Of a stretch of DNA of 64,000 nt, positions 15,651 through 25,064 are shown piece by piece. The notes below the pieces were generated by a model. The model searched no databases. It saw only the letters and a program-made list of their open reading frames with translations, and was not told the DNA's origin. How positions within the stretch are numbered: position 1 is the stretch's first letter; every line of letters begins with the position of its first letter. Source of the stretch: Sinorhizobium sojae CCBAU 05684 (lineage in GTDB: Bacteria > Pseudomonadota > Alphaproteobacteria > Rhizobiales > Rhizobiaceae); NCBI RefSeq assembly GCF_002288525.1, contig NZ_CP023068.1:558001-622000 (forward strand), written 5' to 3'. A program made the translations under genes and the position numbers.

Positions 15651-17755
15651 TGCCGACCGATAATGCCGCCGTCTGGGAAATGCTTGCCCCCCGCAACATT
15701 GAGTTCGGGCCAGGGAGCGCCCTGAAGGAATTCACGCATTGGCGGTTGAGCAAGGGGCCGGACGATATCGCCTGGCTCGTGCTCGACAGGGCAAACGAAA
15801 GCGCGAACACCCTGTCGGAAGCAGTCATCGCTGAACTCGATGCGGCGCTTGCCGAGATGGAGGGCATTGGGGCCAAAGGCCTCGTCATCCGCTCGGCCAA
15901 GGAGGGCGGCTTCATCGCGGGTGCAGACATCCGCGACTTCAAAGACGTGAGCGAGGTGCGCGAGGTAGAGAAGCGTTTGAGGTGGGCGCACGGGATCATA
16001 GACCGGTTGGCGGCGCTTGCGATACCAACCGTGGCGGTGATCCACGGCTACTGCTACGGCGGCGGCCTGGAAGTTGCACTCGCCTGCAAATACCGTATTG
16101 CCTTGAGTGACGCGAAACTGGGCTTTCCCGAGATAAGGCTCGGCCTGCATCCCGGGCTCGGCGGGACCTTCCGTCTGACGGCGCTGATCGATCCCATAGA
16201 GGCGATGACGATGATGCTGACGGGAAAGACCGTGCACGCGAAGAAGGCGAAGGCGATCGGTCTCGTCGACGCGGTTGTCGAGGAGCGCCACGTCGAAAGT
16301 GCCGTGCGCGCTGCCGTCGCGGGCAAGATGAAGACAGATCGCGGCAGCTGGAAATCGGGCGTGCTCGGTCTCGCGCCGGCGCGCCAGCTCGCCGCCCGCC
16401 GTTTTCGCGCCGAGGCGGAAAGACGAGCGCCGAAGCAGCATTATCCGGCGCCCTATCGCCTCATCGATCTCTGGAAGGAGCATGGCGGCGATGCCAGGGC
16501 AATGCAAAGAGCCGAGATCACGTCATTCTCGGAACTGCTTGTCAGCGATACGGCGCAGAACCTCATGCGTGTCTTCTTCCTGCGCGAAAAGCTGAAGGAC
16601 TCCGCCAAGGGTGCAAGCGCAATTCGGCACGTCCACGTTATCGGAGCGGGCGCGATGGGTGGCGATATTGCGGCGTGGTGCGCGGCGCGGGGGCTGAGGG
16701 TCACGCTCGCCGACCTCGACCACGAGACCATCGCCAAGGCGATCGGCCGCGCCGCGGAGTTCTACGACAAGAAGCTTCATTCGAGCATTGAGCGGCGCGA
16801 CGCCCTCGACCGTCTGATGCCCGACTTCGAGGGGACGGGTGTCGCCAAGGCGGACCTCGTCATCGAGGCGGTCGTCGAGAAGACGGACGTCAAACGCAAA
16901 CTGTTCGACGAGATCGCGCCGAAAATAAAGGAAGACGCCATCCTCGCCACAAACACGTCGAGCATACCGCTCGAGGTGCTGCGCGAGGGCCTGGCCTTTC
17001 CGGATCGCCTGGTCGGGCTGCATTTCTTCAACCCGGTCGCCAAGATGGAGCTCGTCGAGGTCGTCGCTCACGATAAGGCAGGCCAGGCAACACTCGATCG
17101 GGCGCTCCGCTTCTGCGGGACTATCGACCGTTTGCCCGCCGCGGTGAAGAGCGCGCCCGGCTTTCTCGTCAACCGTTGCCTGACGGCATATCTCACTGAG
17201 GCTTTCGTCATGGTCGACGAGGGAACGTCCAAGGAGATCATCGACCGGGCAGCGGAGGATTTCGGAATGCCGATGGGACCGATAGCGCTCGCCGACCGCA
17301 TCGGCCTCGATATCGGTCTCGATGTCGTCCGCATGCTCAAGGACAAGCTCGACGACCCCATCCCCGATATTCCAGCCTGGCTCGAAGCGAAGGTTCAAAA
17401 CGGCGAAACCGGCCGAAAGGCGGGTAAGGGGCTGTACGTCTATGACAACAGGGGCAAGCCGAAAAAGACGTCCGACGTACCGGCACCCGGCCAGGAGATG
17501 ACGGACCGTCTCCTCCTGCCCATGCTCAACACCTGTGTACGCTGCCTGCGGGAAGGTATCGTCGAGGATGAAGAGACGCTCGACGGCGCGATGATCTTCG
17601 CGACCGGTTTTGCGCCGTTCCGCGGCGGACCGATGCACTATGCACGCAGCCGCGGTGCGGCGGACATCGTTGGGACGCTTAAGCACCTCCAACAGCGGCA
17701 TGGGTCCCGGTTTGCCCCAGACGAGGGCTGGGAGGCACTAGGCGAAGAGCCGTGA
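15647..17755 (+). CDS. fadJ: FadJ/FadB-like enoyl-CoA hydratase / 3-hydroxyacyl-CoA dehydrogenase
   Basis: A 702-residue two-enzyme beta-oxidation subunit. The N-terminal crotonase domain (about 30-300) has FIAGADIRDF for the oxyanion hole and GYCYGGGLEVALACKYRIA plus the acid in FPEIRLGLHPG. The NAD domain begins near residue 328 with the nucleotide fold IGAGAMGGDIAAW, and HFFNPVAKMELVEV marks the 3-hydroxyacyl-CoA dehydrogenase. Length fits FadJ/FadB. It is coupled to the thiolase upstream and to the acyl-CoA hydrolase downstream (GTGA overlap). It acts in the cytoplasm; chain-length preference is not visible. Confidence 0.92.
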   Translation: MMPTDNAAVWEMLAPRNIEFGPGSALKEFTHWRLSKGPDDIAWLVLDRANESANTLSEAVIAELDAALAEMEGIGAKGLVIRSAKEGGFIAGADIRDFKDVSEVREVEKRLRWAHGIIDRLAALAIPTVAVIHGYCYGGGLEVALACKYRIALSDAKLGFPEIRLGLHPGLGGTFRLTALIDPIEAMTMMLTGKTVHAKKAKAIGLVDAVVEERHVESAVRAAVAGKMKTDRGSWKSGVLGLAPARQLAARRFRAEAERRAPKQHYPAPYRLIDLWKEHGGDARAMQRAEITSFSELLVSDTAQNLMRVFFLREKLKDSAKGASAIRHVHVIGAGAMGGDIAAWCAARGLRVTLADLDHETIAKAIGRAAEFYDKKLHSSIERRDALDRLMPDFEGTGVAKADLVIEAVVEKTDVKRKLFDEIAPKIKEDAILATNTSSIPLEVLREGLAFPDRLVGLHFFNPVAKMELVEVVAHDKAGQATLDRALRFCGTIDRLPAAVKSAPGFLVNRCLTAYLTEAFVMVDEGTSKEIIDRAAEDFGMPMGPIALADRIGLDIGLDVVRMLKDKLDDPIPDIPAWLEAKVQNGETGRKAGKGLYVYDNRGKPKKTSDVPAPGQEMTDRLLLPMLNTCVRCLREGIVEDEETLDGAMIFATGFAPFRGGPMHYARSRGAADIVGTLKHLQQRHGSRFAPDEGWEALGEEP

Positions 17756-19632
17756 GCGGCAAGCCAGAACAGCATCAGCGAGCCGAAAGCATCGCCGAGC
17801 GCATCATCGAGCGCCTTGATGGGCATATCGTGCTCGGGCTTCCGCTCGGACTTGGCAAAGCCAATCTCGTCGCCAATGCATTATTCGAGCGGGCGGTCAA
17901 GGATAGGGCGATCGATGTCGAGATATTCACGGCGCTGACGTTGGAAAAACCTTCCTGGTCGAGCGACATGGAACGTCGCTTCATCGAGCCGTTGCTAGAA
18001 CGGCTATATGCGGGCAGTCCGGACCTCGCTTACGCCAAGGCGCTGCGTGACGGAAAGCTGCCGGAAAACGTCCGCGTGAGCGAGTTCTTTTTCGTCGCCG
18101 GTCGTTGGCTTGGGGCCGAGGTCGCACAGCAAAACTACATCTCGGCAAATTACACCCATGTCGGCCGCTACCTCATCGACCGCGGCATCAACGCGATCGC
18201 GCAACTCGTGGCAAAGCGCGGCGACGCCGGGGACGCCGAGTACAGCCTATCCTGCAATGCCGACATCACGCTCGATATTCTGCCGAAGATGAAGGCGCGG
18301 CGGGAACCGTTTCTGCTCGTGGGCGAAGTCAGCTCGCAGTTGCCTTTCATGCCGGGCGAGGCGGTGCTGCCGGCCGGCGAATTCGATCTCATCCTGGACG
18401 GACCCGATCGGGACCGGCCGCTCTTCGTCGTGCCGAGGGAACCGGTATCGTTGGCCGATCACGCCATCGGCATTCATGCTGCAAGCCTGGTGAAGGATGG
18501 AGGAACGATGCAGATCGGCATCGGCTCCCTCGGCGACGCGCTGACCGCCGGTCTGATCCTGCGGCAGCGGCGGCCCGAGCTTTTCGCCGACGCGCTGCAT
18601 CGCCTCTCTCCAAACGGGGCTGCAAAGCGGGAGACCGGAGCCTTCGAGACCGGCCTCTACGCCGCCAGCGAAATGTTCGTCGACGGCTTCATGGATCTGT
18701 ACCGGGCGGGCATTCTCAAGCGCCGCGCCTCCGATGGGGCGATCCTCCATTCCGGCTTCTTTGTCGGGGGTACCGCGTTCCACCGATTTCTCCGCGACCT
18801 GTCGGAGGAGGAACGCGCACTTTTCCAGATGCGGGGCATTTCCTTCGTCAATGAAATTTACGGCGACGCGGAGCAAAAACGAGCCGATCGAACGAATGCG
18901 CGTTTCGTCAACAATGCGATGATGGTGACGCTCATGGGAGCAACCGTTTCGGACGCGCTCGCGGACGGGCGCGTCGTCTCAGGTGTCGGCGGGCAATACA
19001 ATTTCGCCGCCCAGGCCTTCGCCCTCGAAGGCGGGCGTTCCATTATCACGCTTAAGGCGATACGCCGGTCGCGCGGGCGCCGTGAATCGCGCCTCGTCTG
19101 GTCCTACGGCCACACGACGCTCCCGCGCCACCTGCGCGACATGGTCGTGACCGAATACGGCGTTGCCGATCTGCGCGGCAAATCCGATCGTGACTGCATC
19201 GCCGCGATGCTGGCGATCACCGATTCGGCCTTCCAGGACGAACTGCTCGGAATGGCGAAAAGCGCCGGCAAGATCGAGAAGGATTTTACCATCCCGCCGG
19301 CGTGCCGCCACAATACGCCCGCCCGCATAGCCGATGCGCTACTACCGCTGCGCAAGCAAGGCTGGTGCGCCCCGTTTCCGTTCGATACGGAATTTTCCGA
19401 GGAGGAGCAGCACCTGGTTCCGGCGCTGCGACATCTGAAACAGACGATCGCCTCGAAGCGGTTGCTCGCGCACGCGGTTCTTGCGTCTTTGACCGAAGGT
19501 CAGCCCGACCGGGCGGAGTTTGCAGCACTCGAAAGAATGCAGCTTGCGGCCCCAGCGACTCTCCGCGAAAAGCTCTATGCAAAGCTGCTTCTCTGGACGC
19601 TTAGGCGCTGTCCATCGGCGGCCTCTCACTGA
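17752..19632 (+). CDS. Acetyl-CoA hydrolase/transferase-family protein
   Basis: A 626-residue member of the acetyl-CoA hydrolase/CoA-transferase family (Cat1/ACH1 relatives). The C-terminal half contains GVGGQYNFAAQAFALEGGRS, where the family carries its glycine-rich CoA-binding loop, and GVADLRGKSDRDC. It may release free acids from acyl-CoA or move CoA between acids. The GTG start at 17752 overlaps the FadJ-like stop by four bases, so it belongs to the beta-oxidation unit, where it could relieve acyl-CoA build-up. Length is above the usual 500 or so residues. It converges with fadE and overlaps its end by seven bases. Confidence 0.8.
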   Translation: MSGKPEQHQRAESIAERIIERLDGHIVLGLPLGLGKANLVANALFERAVKDRAIDVEIFTALTLEKPSWSSDMERRFIEPLLERLYAGSPDLAYAKALRDGKLPENVRVSEFFFVAGRWLGAEVAQQNYISANYTHVGRYLIDRGINAIAQLVAKRGDAGDAEYSLSCNADITLDILPKMKARREPFLLVGEVSSQLPFMPGEAVLPAGEFDLILDGPDRDRPLFVVPREPVSLADHAIGIHAASLVKDGGTMQIGIGSLGDALTAGLILRQRRPELFADALHRLSPNGAAKRETGAFETGLYAASEMFVDGFMDLYRAGILKRRASDGAILHSGFFVGGTAFHRFLRDLSEEERALFQMRGISFVNEIYGDAEQKRADRTNARFVNNAMMVTLMGATVSDALADGRVVSGVGGQYNFAAQAFALEGGRSIITLKAIRRSRGRRESRLVWSYGHTTLPRHLRDMVVTEYGVADLRGKSDRDCIAAMLAITDSAFQDELLGMAKSAGKIEKDFTIPPACRHNTPARIADALLPLRKQGWCAPFPFDTEFSEEEQHLVPALRHLKQTIASKRLLAHAVLASLTEGQPDRAEFAALERMQLAAPATLREKLYAKLLLWTLRRCPSAASH

Positions 19633-21911
19633 GCGGCATCGGAACCTGCGGGGCGATTATCGCGCATCGTCTTCTTTCTTCGATGCTGTGCGGCGATCGG
19701 TGAGATCTCCTCCATGGGAAATGCGTCGACTGCTATTACGCGGTCCGCCGCCGCCTTGGCTTCGGCGAGTTGCGCCAATTCCGCCTCGCTGATGACATCC
19801 TTGGCGCGGGCCTCTTCCAGGTCACGGACATGCATGTCGCGCATCTTCTTTTCGATGGGTGCCGCTGCGGTGACGTACCTGAAAGCCCGCTCGAGATCCT
19901 TCAGCGGATGCTCCGCGTGTCCTTCACCCAGGTAGATGTCTGGCGTCAGCCGGTCGCGCTGGGGCGAATCCTTCATCAGCGTTTCGGCCACCGTGCTCGT
20001 CAGCTCGTCGGATGGCGTCGGAGCGGATACACCAGCGGGGAAGGCGACCAGCCTAACGAGGAAAGCGGCCCCGCGCGATGGCAGATTGTCGAGCACGCCG
20101 GCAAAGGCGGCCGCAATGCGACCCTGCCCCTGGCGCATCACATAGTCGACGATCGGTCGGTCTTCCTCGTGTCGCCCCTCTGTCTCGAAACGTTTCAGAG
20201 CTGCGCCGAGCAGGTAGAGTTCCGAGAGTATGTCGCCCAGCCTGGCTGAGATCATTTCCTTGCGCTTGAGCGCGCCGCCCAGCGACAGCAGCGAAAGATC
20301 CGCAAGCAGTGCGAAGGACGCGGCATGTCGCGAGAGCTGCTTCCAGTAGCCGGGCATCGCCGCTCCGTCCGGAGCCGGCCCTATACGCCCGCCCGACCAG
20401 CCGCGAACGAAGGCGTGCCAAAGCGCGGCAAATATATGCCCGAAATGGCGCCAGACCACCTTGTCGAATGCGTCCAGACCCTTGGCCTCGTCCTCATCCG
20501 ACAGTGCCAGTATTTCCTTCAGCATGTAGGGATGCGAGCGCACCGCGCCCTGACCGAAGATAATAAGGTTGCGCGTGAGAATATTCGCGCCCTCGACCGT
20601 GATGCCGATCGGCGCCGACCTGAATTGGCTGCCAAGATAGTTCCTCGGACCGTCGATGATCGCCTTGCCGCCGTGGATGTCCATCGCCTTCCGGACGGAT
20701 TCGCGCATCCGCTCGGTGGCATGGAATTTCATGATGGCCGAGATCACCGACGGCCTGTGTTCCTCGTCGAGAGCGGCGATGGTGAGCCGCCTTGCAGCGT
20801 CGATCTGGTAGATGTTTGCGGCGAGGTCGGCGAGCGGCTGCCGGATACCCTCGAACATTCCGATCGGCACGTCGAACTGGGTTCTGAGCCGCGCATAGGC
20901 GCCGGTGGCGCGTGCGCATATGGCCGCCGCCGCCGCCGATTGCGCCGGCAGCGAAATGCCGCGGCCGGCCGCGAGCGCCGTCATCAGCATTTTCCAGCCT
21001 TTACCGATCTGCTTCTCGCCGCCCAAGATCAGGTCGAGCGGCAAGAACACGTCCTCGCCGTATAACGGACCGTTCTGGAAATGGGTGAATTGCGGAATGT
21101 GCCGCTCGCCATGCGCGACGCCTGGCGTCGACGTCGGCAACAACGCGACCGTGATGCCGAGCTTCTTACCGCGGCCGAGATGATTTTCCGGGTCGTACAT
21201 CTTGAAGGCGAGCCCCGCCACGGTGGCGATGGGGCCGAGCGTGATATATCGCTTGTGGAAGTTGAGCCTGACGCCCAGAACCTTTTCGCCCTCCCATTCG
21301 CCGTATTCGACGACGCCGGTGTCGGTCATCGCCGCCGCATCCGAGCCGGCCTCAGGCGAGGTCAGGGCGAAACAGGGGATCTCGCGTCCGTCGGCGAGCC
21401 TGGGCAACCAGTAATCGCGCTGTTCGTCGGTGCCGAAATGCATGAGCAATTCGCTGGGGCCGAGCGAGTTCGGCACCATCACCGTCACGCCGGCCACGAC
21501 GCTGCAGGAGGAGACGGTGCGGACGACCTCCGAATGCGCGGTATTTGAAAAGCCGAGGCCGCCATATTTTTTTGGGATGATCAGGCCGAAGAACCTATTC
21601 TCGCGCAGGAAGTCCCAGACCTCGGCCGGCAGATCGCGATGCTCCCAGTTGATTTTCCAGTCGTCGGCCATGGCGCAGAGCTCGCGCACCGGCCCGTTCA
21701 GAAATCCCTGTTCCTCTGGAGACAGCTTCGCGGGCGGCATGGCCAGAAGCTTGCTCCAGTCGGGATTCCCAGTGAAGAGCTCGCCGTCCCACCATACCGT
21801 GCCCGCCTCGATCGCATCCCGTTCGGTCTCCGAGATCGGCGGCATTATGCGTGAGGCCCACTTGAAGACCGGCCGGGTTATCATGTCGCGTCGCAATGTG
21901 CGCAAGGTCAT
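19626..21911 (-). CDS. fadE: Acyl-CoA dehydrogenase, FadE type
   Basis: A 761-residue acyl-CoA dehydrogenase of the long FadE (YafH) class, catalysing the first FAD-dependent step of fatty-acid beta-oxidation. An N-terminal helical part is followed by the catalytic core with PNSLGPSELLMHFGT, ALTSPEAGSDAAAM and the FAD segment MDIHGGKAIIDGPRNYLG. A DUF1974-type C-terminal domain makes up the last 250 residues, which distinguishes FadE from short-chain enzymes. Start ATG at 21911 or the in-frame ATG at 21884. It is transcribed toward, and overlaps the end of, the thiolase-FadJ-hydrolase unit, giving a complete beta-oxidation set. Confidence 0.9.
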   Translation of the reverse strand: MTLRTLRRDMITRPVFKWASRIMPPISETERDAIEAGTVWWDGELFTGNPDWSKLLAMPPAKLSPEEQGFLNGPVRELCAMADDWKINWEHRDLPAEVWDFLRENRFFGLIIPKKYGGLGFSNTAHSEVVRTVSSCSVVAGVTVMVPNSLGPSELLMHFGTDEQRDYWLPRLADGREIPCFALTSPEAGSDAAAMTDTGVVEYGEWEGEKVLGVRLNFHKRYITLGPIATVAGLAFKMYDPENHLGRGKKLGITVALLPTSTPGVAHGERHIPQFTHFQNGPLYGEDVFLPLDLILGGEKQIGKGWKMLMTALAAGRGISLPAQSAAAAAICARATGAYARLRTQFDVPIGMFEGIRQPLADLAANIYQIDAARRLTIAALDEEHRPSVISAIMKFHATERMRESVRKAMDIHGGKAIIDGPRNYLGSQFRSAPIGITVEGANILTRNLIIFGQGAVRSHPYMLKEILALSDEDEAKGLDAFDKVVWRHFGHIFAALWHAFVRGWSGGRIGPAPDGAAMPGYWKQLSRHAASFALLADLSLLSLGGALKRKEMISARLGDILSELYLLGAALKRFETEGRHEEDRPIVDYVMRQGQGRIAAAFAGVLDNLPSRGAAFLVRLVAFPAGVSAPTPSDELTSTVAETLMKDSPQRDRLTPDIYLGEGHAEHPLKDLERAFRYVTAAAPIEKKMRDMHVRDLEEARAKDVISEAELAQLAEAKAAADRVIAVDAFPMEEISPIAAQHRRKKTMRDNRPAGSDAAQ

Positions 21912-21995
21912 GGCAATCGCCTTCCGTTCCCTATCACCCTTAGCTGGAATGCCGCGTCGTGACGTTCAGTTCCAGCCGACCGGCGGACAACCGTG

Positions 21996-22045
21996 TTGCA
22001 GGCCCCTCGTGTGTTCTATAATATAGTCCCCTATGCTATTTAATG
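21996..22045 (+). promoter_or_regulatory. dmeR promoter with G-tract operator
   Basis: A -35-like TTGCAG (21996-22001) precedes TATAAT (22017-22022) and TAATAT (22019-22024). Over the start site lies ATATAG (22021-22026), then CCCC and CTAT half-sites to about 22040. On the other strand this reads CATAGGGGACTATAT, which matches the RcnR/CsoR type of operator (AT-rich inverted halves around a G-tract). The position implies autorepression by DmeR. Confidence 0.65.
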
Positions 22046-22062
22046 CTGAGGATAGCCTTACC

Positions 22063-22335
22063 GTGTCTCATACCATCCGCGACAAAGAGAAGCTGATCGC
22101 CCGGGTTCGCCGCCTCAAGGGCCAGATCGAGGGGATCGAACGCGCCCTTGAGGCCGAGAAGTCCTGTGGCGAAATCCTGCGCCAGCTTGCCTCCGTTCGC
22201 GGCGCGATGAGCGGCCTCACGGCGGAAGTGATGGAGGGGCAACTCCGGGAGCACGTGCTTCACGCCGAGACCGAGACTGACCGCCAGCGGGGCGGAGAAG
22301 AACTGATCGAAATCATCCGGACCTACATGAAATGA
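22063..22335 (+). CDS. dmeR: Metal-sensing repressor DmeR (RcnR/CsoR family)
   Basis: A 90-residue all-helical DUF156 repressor. I place the start at GTG 22063 because the protein then begins (M/V)SHTIRDK, just like RcnR, whose N-terminal amine and His3 bind metal. An ATG at 22033 is in frame but falls inside the operator. RcnR-numbered ligands seen are His3, Cys35 and His64; position 60, His in RcnR, is Gln here. The next gene is a CDF exporter, so it should derepress on Ni or Co. A GAGGA ribosome site lies about ten bases before the GTG. Confidence 0.85.
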   Translation: MSHTIRDKEKLIARVRRLKGQIEGIERALEAEKSCGEILRQLASVRGAMSGLTAEVMEGQLREHVLHAETETDRQRGGEELIEIIRTYMK

Positions 22336-22363
22336 GCCGGTGGGCCGGCGGGAGTTACATCGC

Positions 22364-23332
22364 ATGTCCGCAATCGACATCTCTGCCTATACCCATGGGC
22401 ACAACTTCCTTGGGAGCAATCATCAGCGGAACGAGCGACGTGTCTGGCTGGTTATTGCCCTGACGGCCTCGATGATGGTGATCGAAATCGCCGCCGGCAC
22501 GATCTATGGCTCGATGGCGCTCGTTGCTGATGGCTGGCACATGTCCACCCATGCCGGGGCGATGATGATCACGGCACTGACCTATCTTTATGCCCGCCGC
22601 CACGTCGGAGATCCCCGTTTCACCTTCGGAACCGGCAAGCTCGGCGATCTAGGGGGCTTTGCCAGCGCCATCGTCCTTGCCCTCATTGCGGTGCTCATCG
22701 GCTGGGAGAGCCTGATGCGGCTGGCCAGCCCGGTGGAGATCAGTTTCGAGCAGGCCATCGCCGTCGCTGTGATCGGGCTAGCGGTCAATCTCATCTGCGC
22801 CTGGCTACTCAAGGACGATCGCTCTCACCATCATCATGGGCATGGACACGGGCATAACCGCGCTAGCGGCGCACATGATCACGACCACCAGAGCCACGCC
22901 CAGGACAACAATCTTCGCGCTGCCTATCTGCATGTCCTGGCCGATGCGCTGACCTCCATCCTCGCCATCGTGGCGCTGCTGGCCGGGCGCAGTTATGGCT
23001 GGCACTGGGCCGATCCGGTCATGGGCATCGTGGGCGCCATGGTGATTGCCCGCTGGTCCTGGGGTCTGATTCTTGATTCCGGTGCCGTCCTGCTGGACAG
23101 GACCCCTGATGACGAAGATCTGCCGGGAGAAATCCGCCAGGCTCTCGAAAACGAAAACGATCGGATCGCCGACCTTCATGTCTGGCAGGTCGGGCCGGGC
23201 CACCATGCAACCATTATCTCTTTGGTGTCGAGCAAACCCAAGGAGCCGTCAGATTACAAGACTCGCCTCGCGCAGATACATGCGCTCTCCCACGTCACTA
23301 TCGAGGTAGAGCGGGTGAATGCGCTTCCTTGA
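22364..23332 (+). CDS. dmeF: CDF cation efflux protein DmeF
   Basis: A 322-residue cation-diffusion-facilitator of the DmeF group, exporting Co and Ni (perhaps others) from the cytoplasm by proton antiport. Six membrane helices are visible, with MALVADGWHMSTHAGA in helix 2 and HVLADALTSILAI in helix 5 giving the His/Asp transport site. A His-rich loop (HHHHGHGHGH) lies between helices 4 and 5, and THGHN near the N-terminus is typical of DmeF. Start ATG at 22364, 28 bases after dmeR, in one operon with it. Confidence 0.9.
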   Translation: MSAIDISAYTHGHNFLGSNHQRNERRVWLVIALTASMMVIEIAAGTIYGSMALVADGWHMSTHAGAMMITALTYLYARRHVGDPRFTFGTGKLGDLGGFASAIVLALIAVLIGWESLMRLASPVEISFEQAIAVAVIGLAVNLICAWLLKDDRSHHHHGHGHGHNRASGAHDHDHQSHAQDNNLRAAYLHVLADALTSILAIVALLAGRSYGWHWADPVMGIVGAMVIARWSWGLILDSGAVLLDRTPDDEDLPGEIRQALENENDRIADLHVWQVGPGHHATIISLVSSKPKEPSDYKTRLAQIHALSHVTIEVERVNALP

Positions 23333-23428
23333 GGGGCGCCATGATGGGCTGAAAGTTGTTCGATGGCGGCAACAGGGTATGCTGTTTGCGGACGGAGGCG
23401 CGAGCATAGGTGAGAAACTATGTCCGTC

Positions 23429-25060
23429 CTATTTCCGAGAGTGTAGCTCCCGCAAACGGCGACCGGTCGATTGCAACAGCTCAAACCCCTCGAACCGCAT
23501 GGCGTGGTAGGTGGCGACATCTCCGCCTTTCGGTGTGTAAATGTCGCCAATGGCGGACATGCCTGCCATTGCTGCTTGGAGGTTCGGATGCAGGCCGCTT
23601 GCCACGGCGCCAAGCATGGCCGCGCCCAGGAGCACGGGCTCATCCGTAGCCGGAGCTGCCACCCTGAGACCCGTAGCATCTGCCAGGAGCTGCCTGACGA
23701 TGGGGCTTCGACCCGCGCCGCCGCTGACGACGATGGTATCGATAGTGACACCCTTTGCCTGTTGGGCCTCGACGATCTGCCGCAATCCGCAGCCGAGCCC
23801 GCAAACGCCGGCCACGTAGAGCCGAACGAGCGAGTCGATGGATCGGTCCATGCTCAGGCCGGCAATGAGCGCCTTTGCCTCCGGATCGGCAAATGGCGCC
23901 CGGTTGCCGAGGAATTCGGGGACGACGTGCAGTCCGTCGGCGAGGATTGCCAGGTCCGGTTCGCCGGCGGCCATCGCGGAGGCCCGGGCGGCGAGCCATT
24001 CTGCGAGACCCATTCCGGCGGCCTCAGCCAGCCGCGCCGCTTCCGCAGAGGCCGGATGCAGCGACAGGAGATGATCGATCGCAGCGCCAGCCGCCGACTG
24101 GCCCGCCTCGTTCAACCACAGACCGGGTACCATGGCGGAATAGTAGGGCCCCCAGACGCCCGGCACGAAGGCAGGTGCCTCCGTGGAGGTCATGGTGCAG
24201 GCGGATGTGCCGAAGACATAGGCCATCCGCGTCGTCGCCGACCCACTGTCTGTTTCGCCCTTCCAGCCGACGGTTCCGACACCGCCCGCGTGGGCATCGA
24301 TCAGACCCGCCGCGACAGGCACGCCGACCGGCAGTCCGAGCTCGGAAGCGGCCCGCGGCGTCAGGCCCGACCCCAATGCCGTTCCGGCATCGACCACATG
24401 GCTGCCAATACGCGCAAAATTGTCGGCCGCGAGCTCGGAAAGGCCGATGGTCCGGAAGTAGCTTTCATCCCACCGCCGCTCGTGGCCCAGGTAGGTCCAT
24501 TTGCAGGTCACCGTGCAAATCGACCGTTCAAGGCAGTCCGTGGCCCGCCAAGTGAGGAAATCCGTGAGATCGAAAAAGTGCTCCGCAGCGTAGAACGTCT
24601 CGGGTCGGTTTTCCTTGAGCCAGAGCAGTTTCGGCGTCTCCATCTCCGGAGAGATGCGGTTTCCGACATAGCGCAGAACATCATGGCCGGTGGCGTTGAT
24701 CCGGTCAGCCTGCCCGAGCGCGCGGTGGTCCATCCAGACGATAATATTGCGTTCGGGATGGCACGGATCGCCGACGGGCAACGATTTTCCCTCGGCACCG
24801 ACAACCACCAGCGAGCATGTGGCATCCATGCCGATGCCGGCAATGGCGCTCGGGTCGATGCCTGATTTGCTGATGGCGCGACGCACACTGGCGCATACGG
24901 CCTGCCAGATATCTTCCGAGGATTGCTCGTAAAGGTCCGGCCCCTCGCTGAAGAGGGCAATGTCCTGTCTGGCAGCGGCAAGCAGCCTGCCGGTGCTTTC
25001 AAACACCCCGGCCCGAGCGCTGCCGGTCCCAACATCAATCCCGATCAGATAATGGTCCAT
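23429..25060 (-). CDS. FGGY-family carbohydrate kinase, probable D-ribulokinase
   Basis: A 543-residue FGGY kinase with two actin-like lobes. GIDVGTGSARAGVF starts the first phosphate loop; GMDATCSLVVV and NIIVWMDHRA are typical of the D-ribulokinase/FGGY subgroup; VSGGAGRSPIVRQ is the adenosine region of the second lobe. Next to a ribitol-dehydrogenase-like gene it would phosphorylate D-ribulose to ribulose 5-phosphate. It is the last gene of the ribitol-type operon, four bases after the dehydrogenase. The sugar assignment rests on neighbours and subgroup resemblance. Confidence 0.85.
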   Translation of the reverse strand: MDHYLIGIDVGTGSARAGVFESTGRLLAAARQDIALFSEGPDLYEQSSEDIWQAVCASVRRAISKSGIDPSAIAGIGMDATCSLVVVGAEGKSLPVGDPCHPERNIIVWMDHRALGQADRINATGHDVLRYVGNRISPEMETPKLLWLKENRPETFYAAEHFFDLTDFLTWRATDCLERSICTVTCKWTYLGHERRWDESYFRTIGLSELAADNFARIGSHVVDAGTALGSGLTPRAASELGLPVGVPVAAGLIDAHAGGVGTVGWKGETDSGSATTRMAYVFGTSACTMTSTEAPAFVPGVWGPYYSAMVPGLWLNEAGQSAAGAAIDHLLSLHPASAEAARLAEAAGMGLAEWLAARASAMAAGEPDLAILADGLHVVPEFLGNRAPFADPEAKALIAGLSMDRSIDSLVRLYVAGVCGLGCGLRQIVEAQQAKGVTIDTIVVSGGAGRSPIVRQLLADATGLRVAAPATDEPVLLGAAMLGAVASGLHPNLQAAMAGMSAIGDIYTPKGGDVATYHAMRFEGFELLQSTGRRLRELHSRK

Positions 25061-25064
25061 TGCC

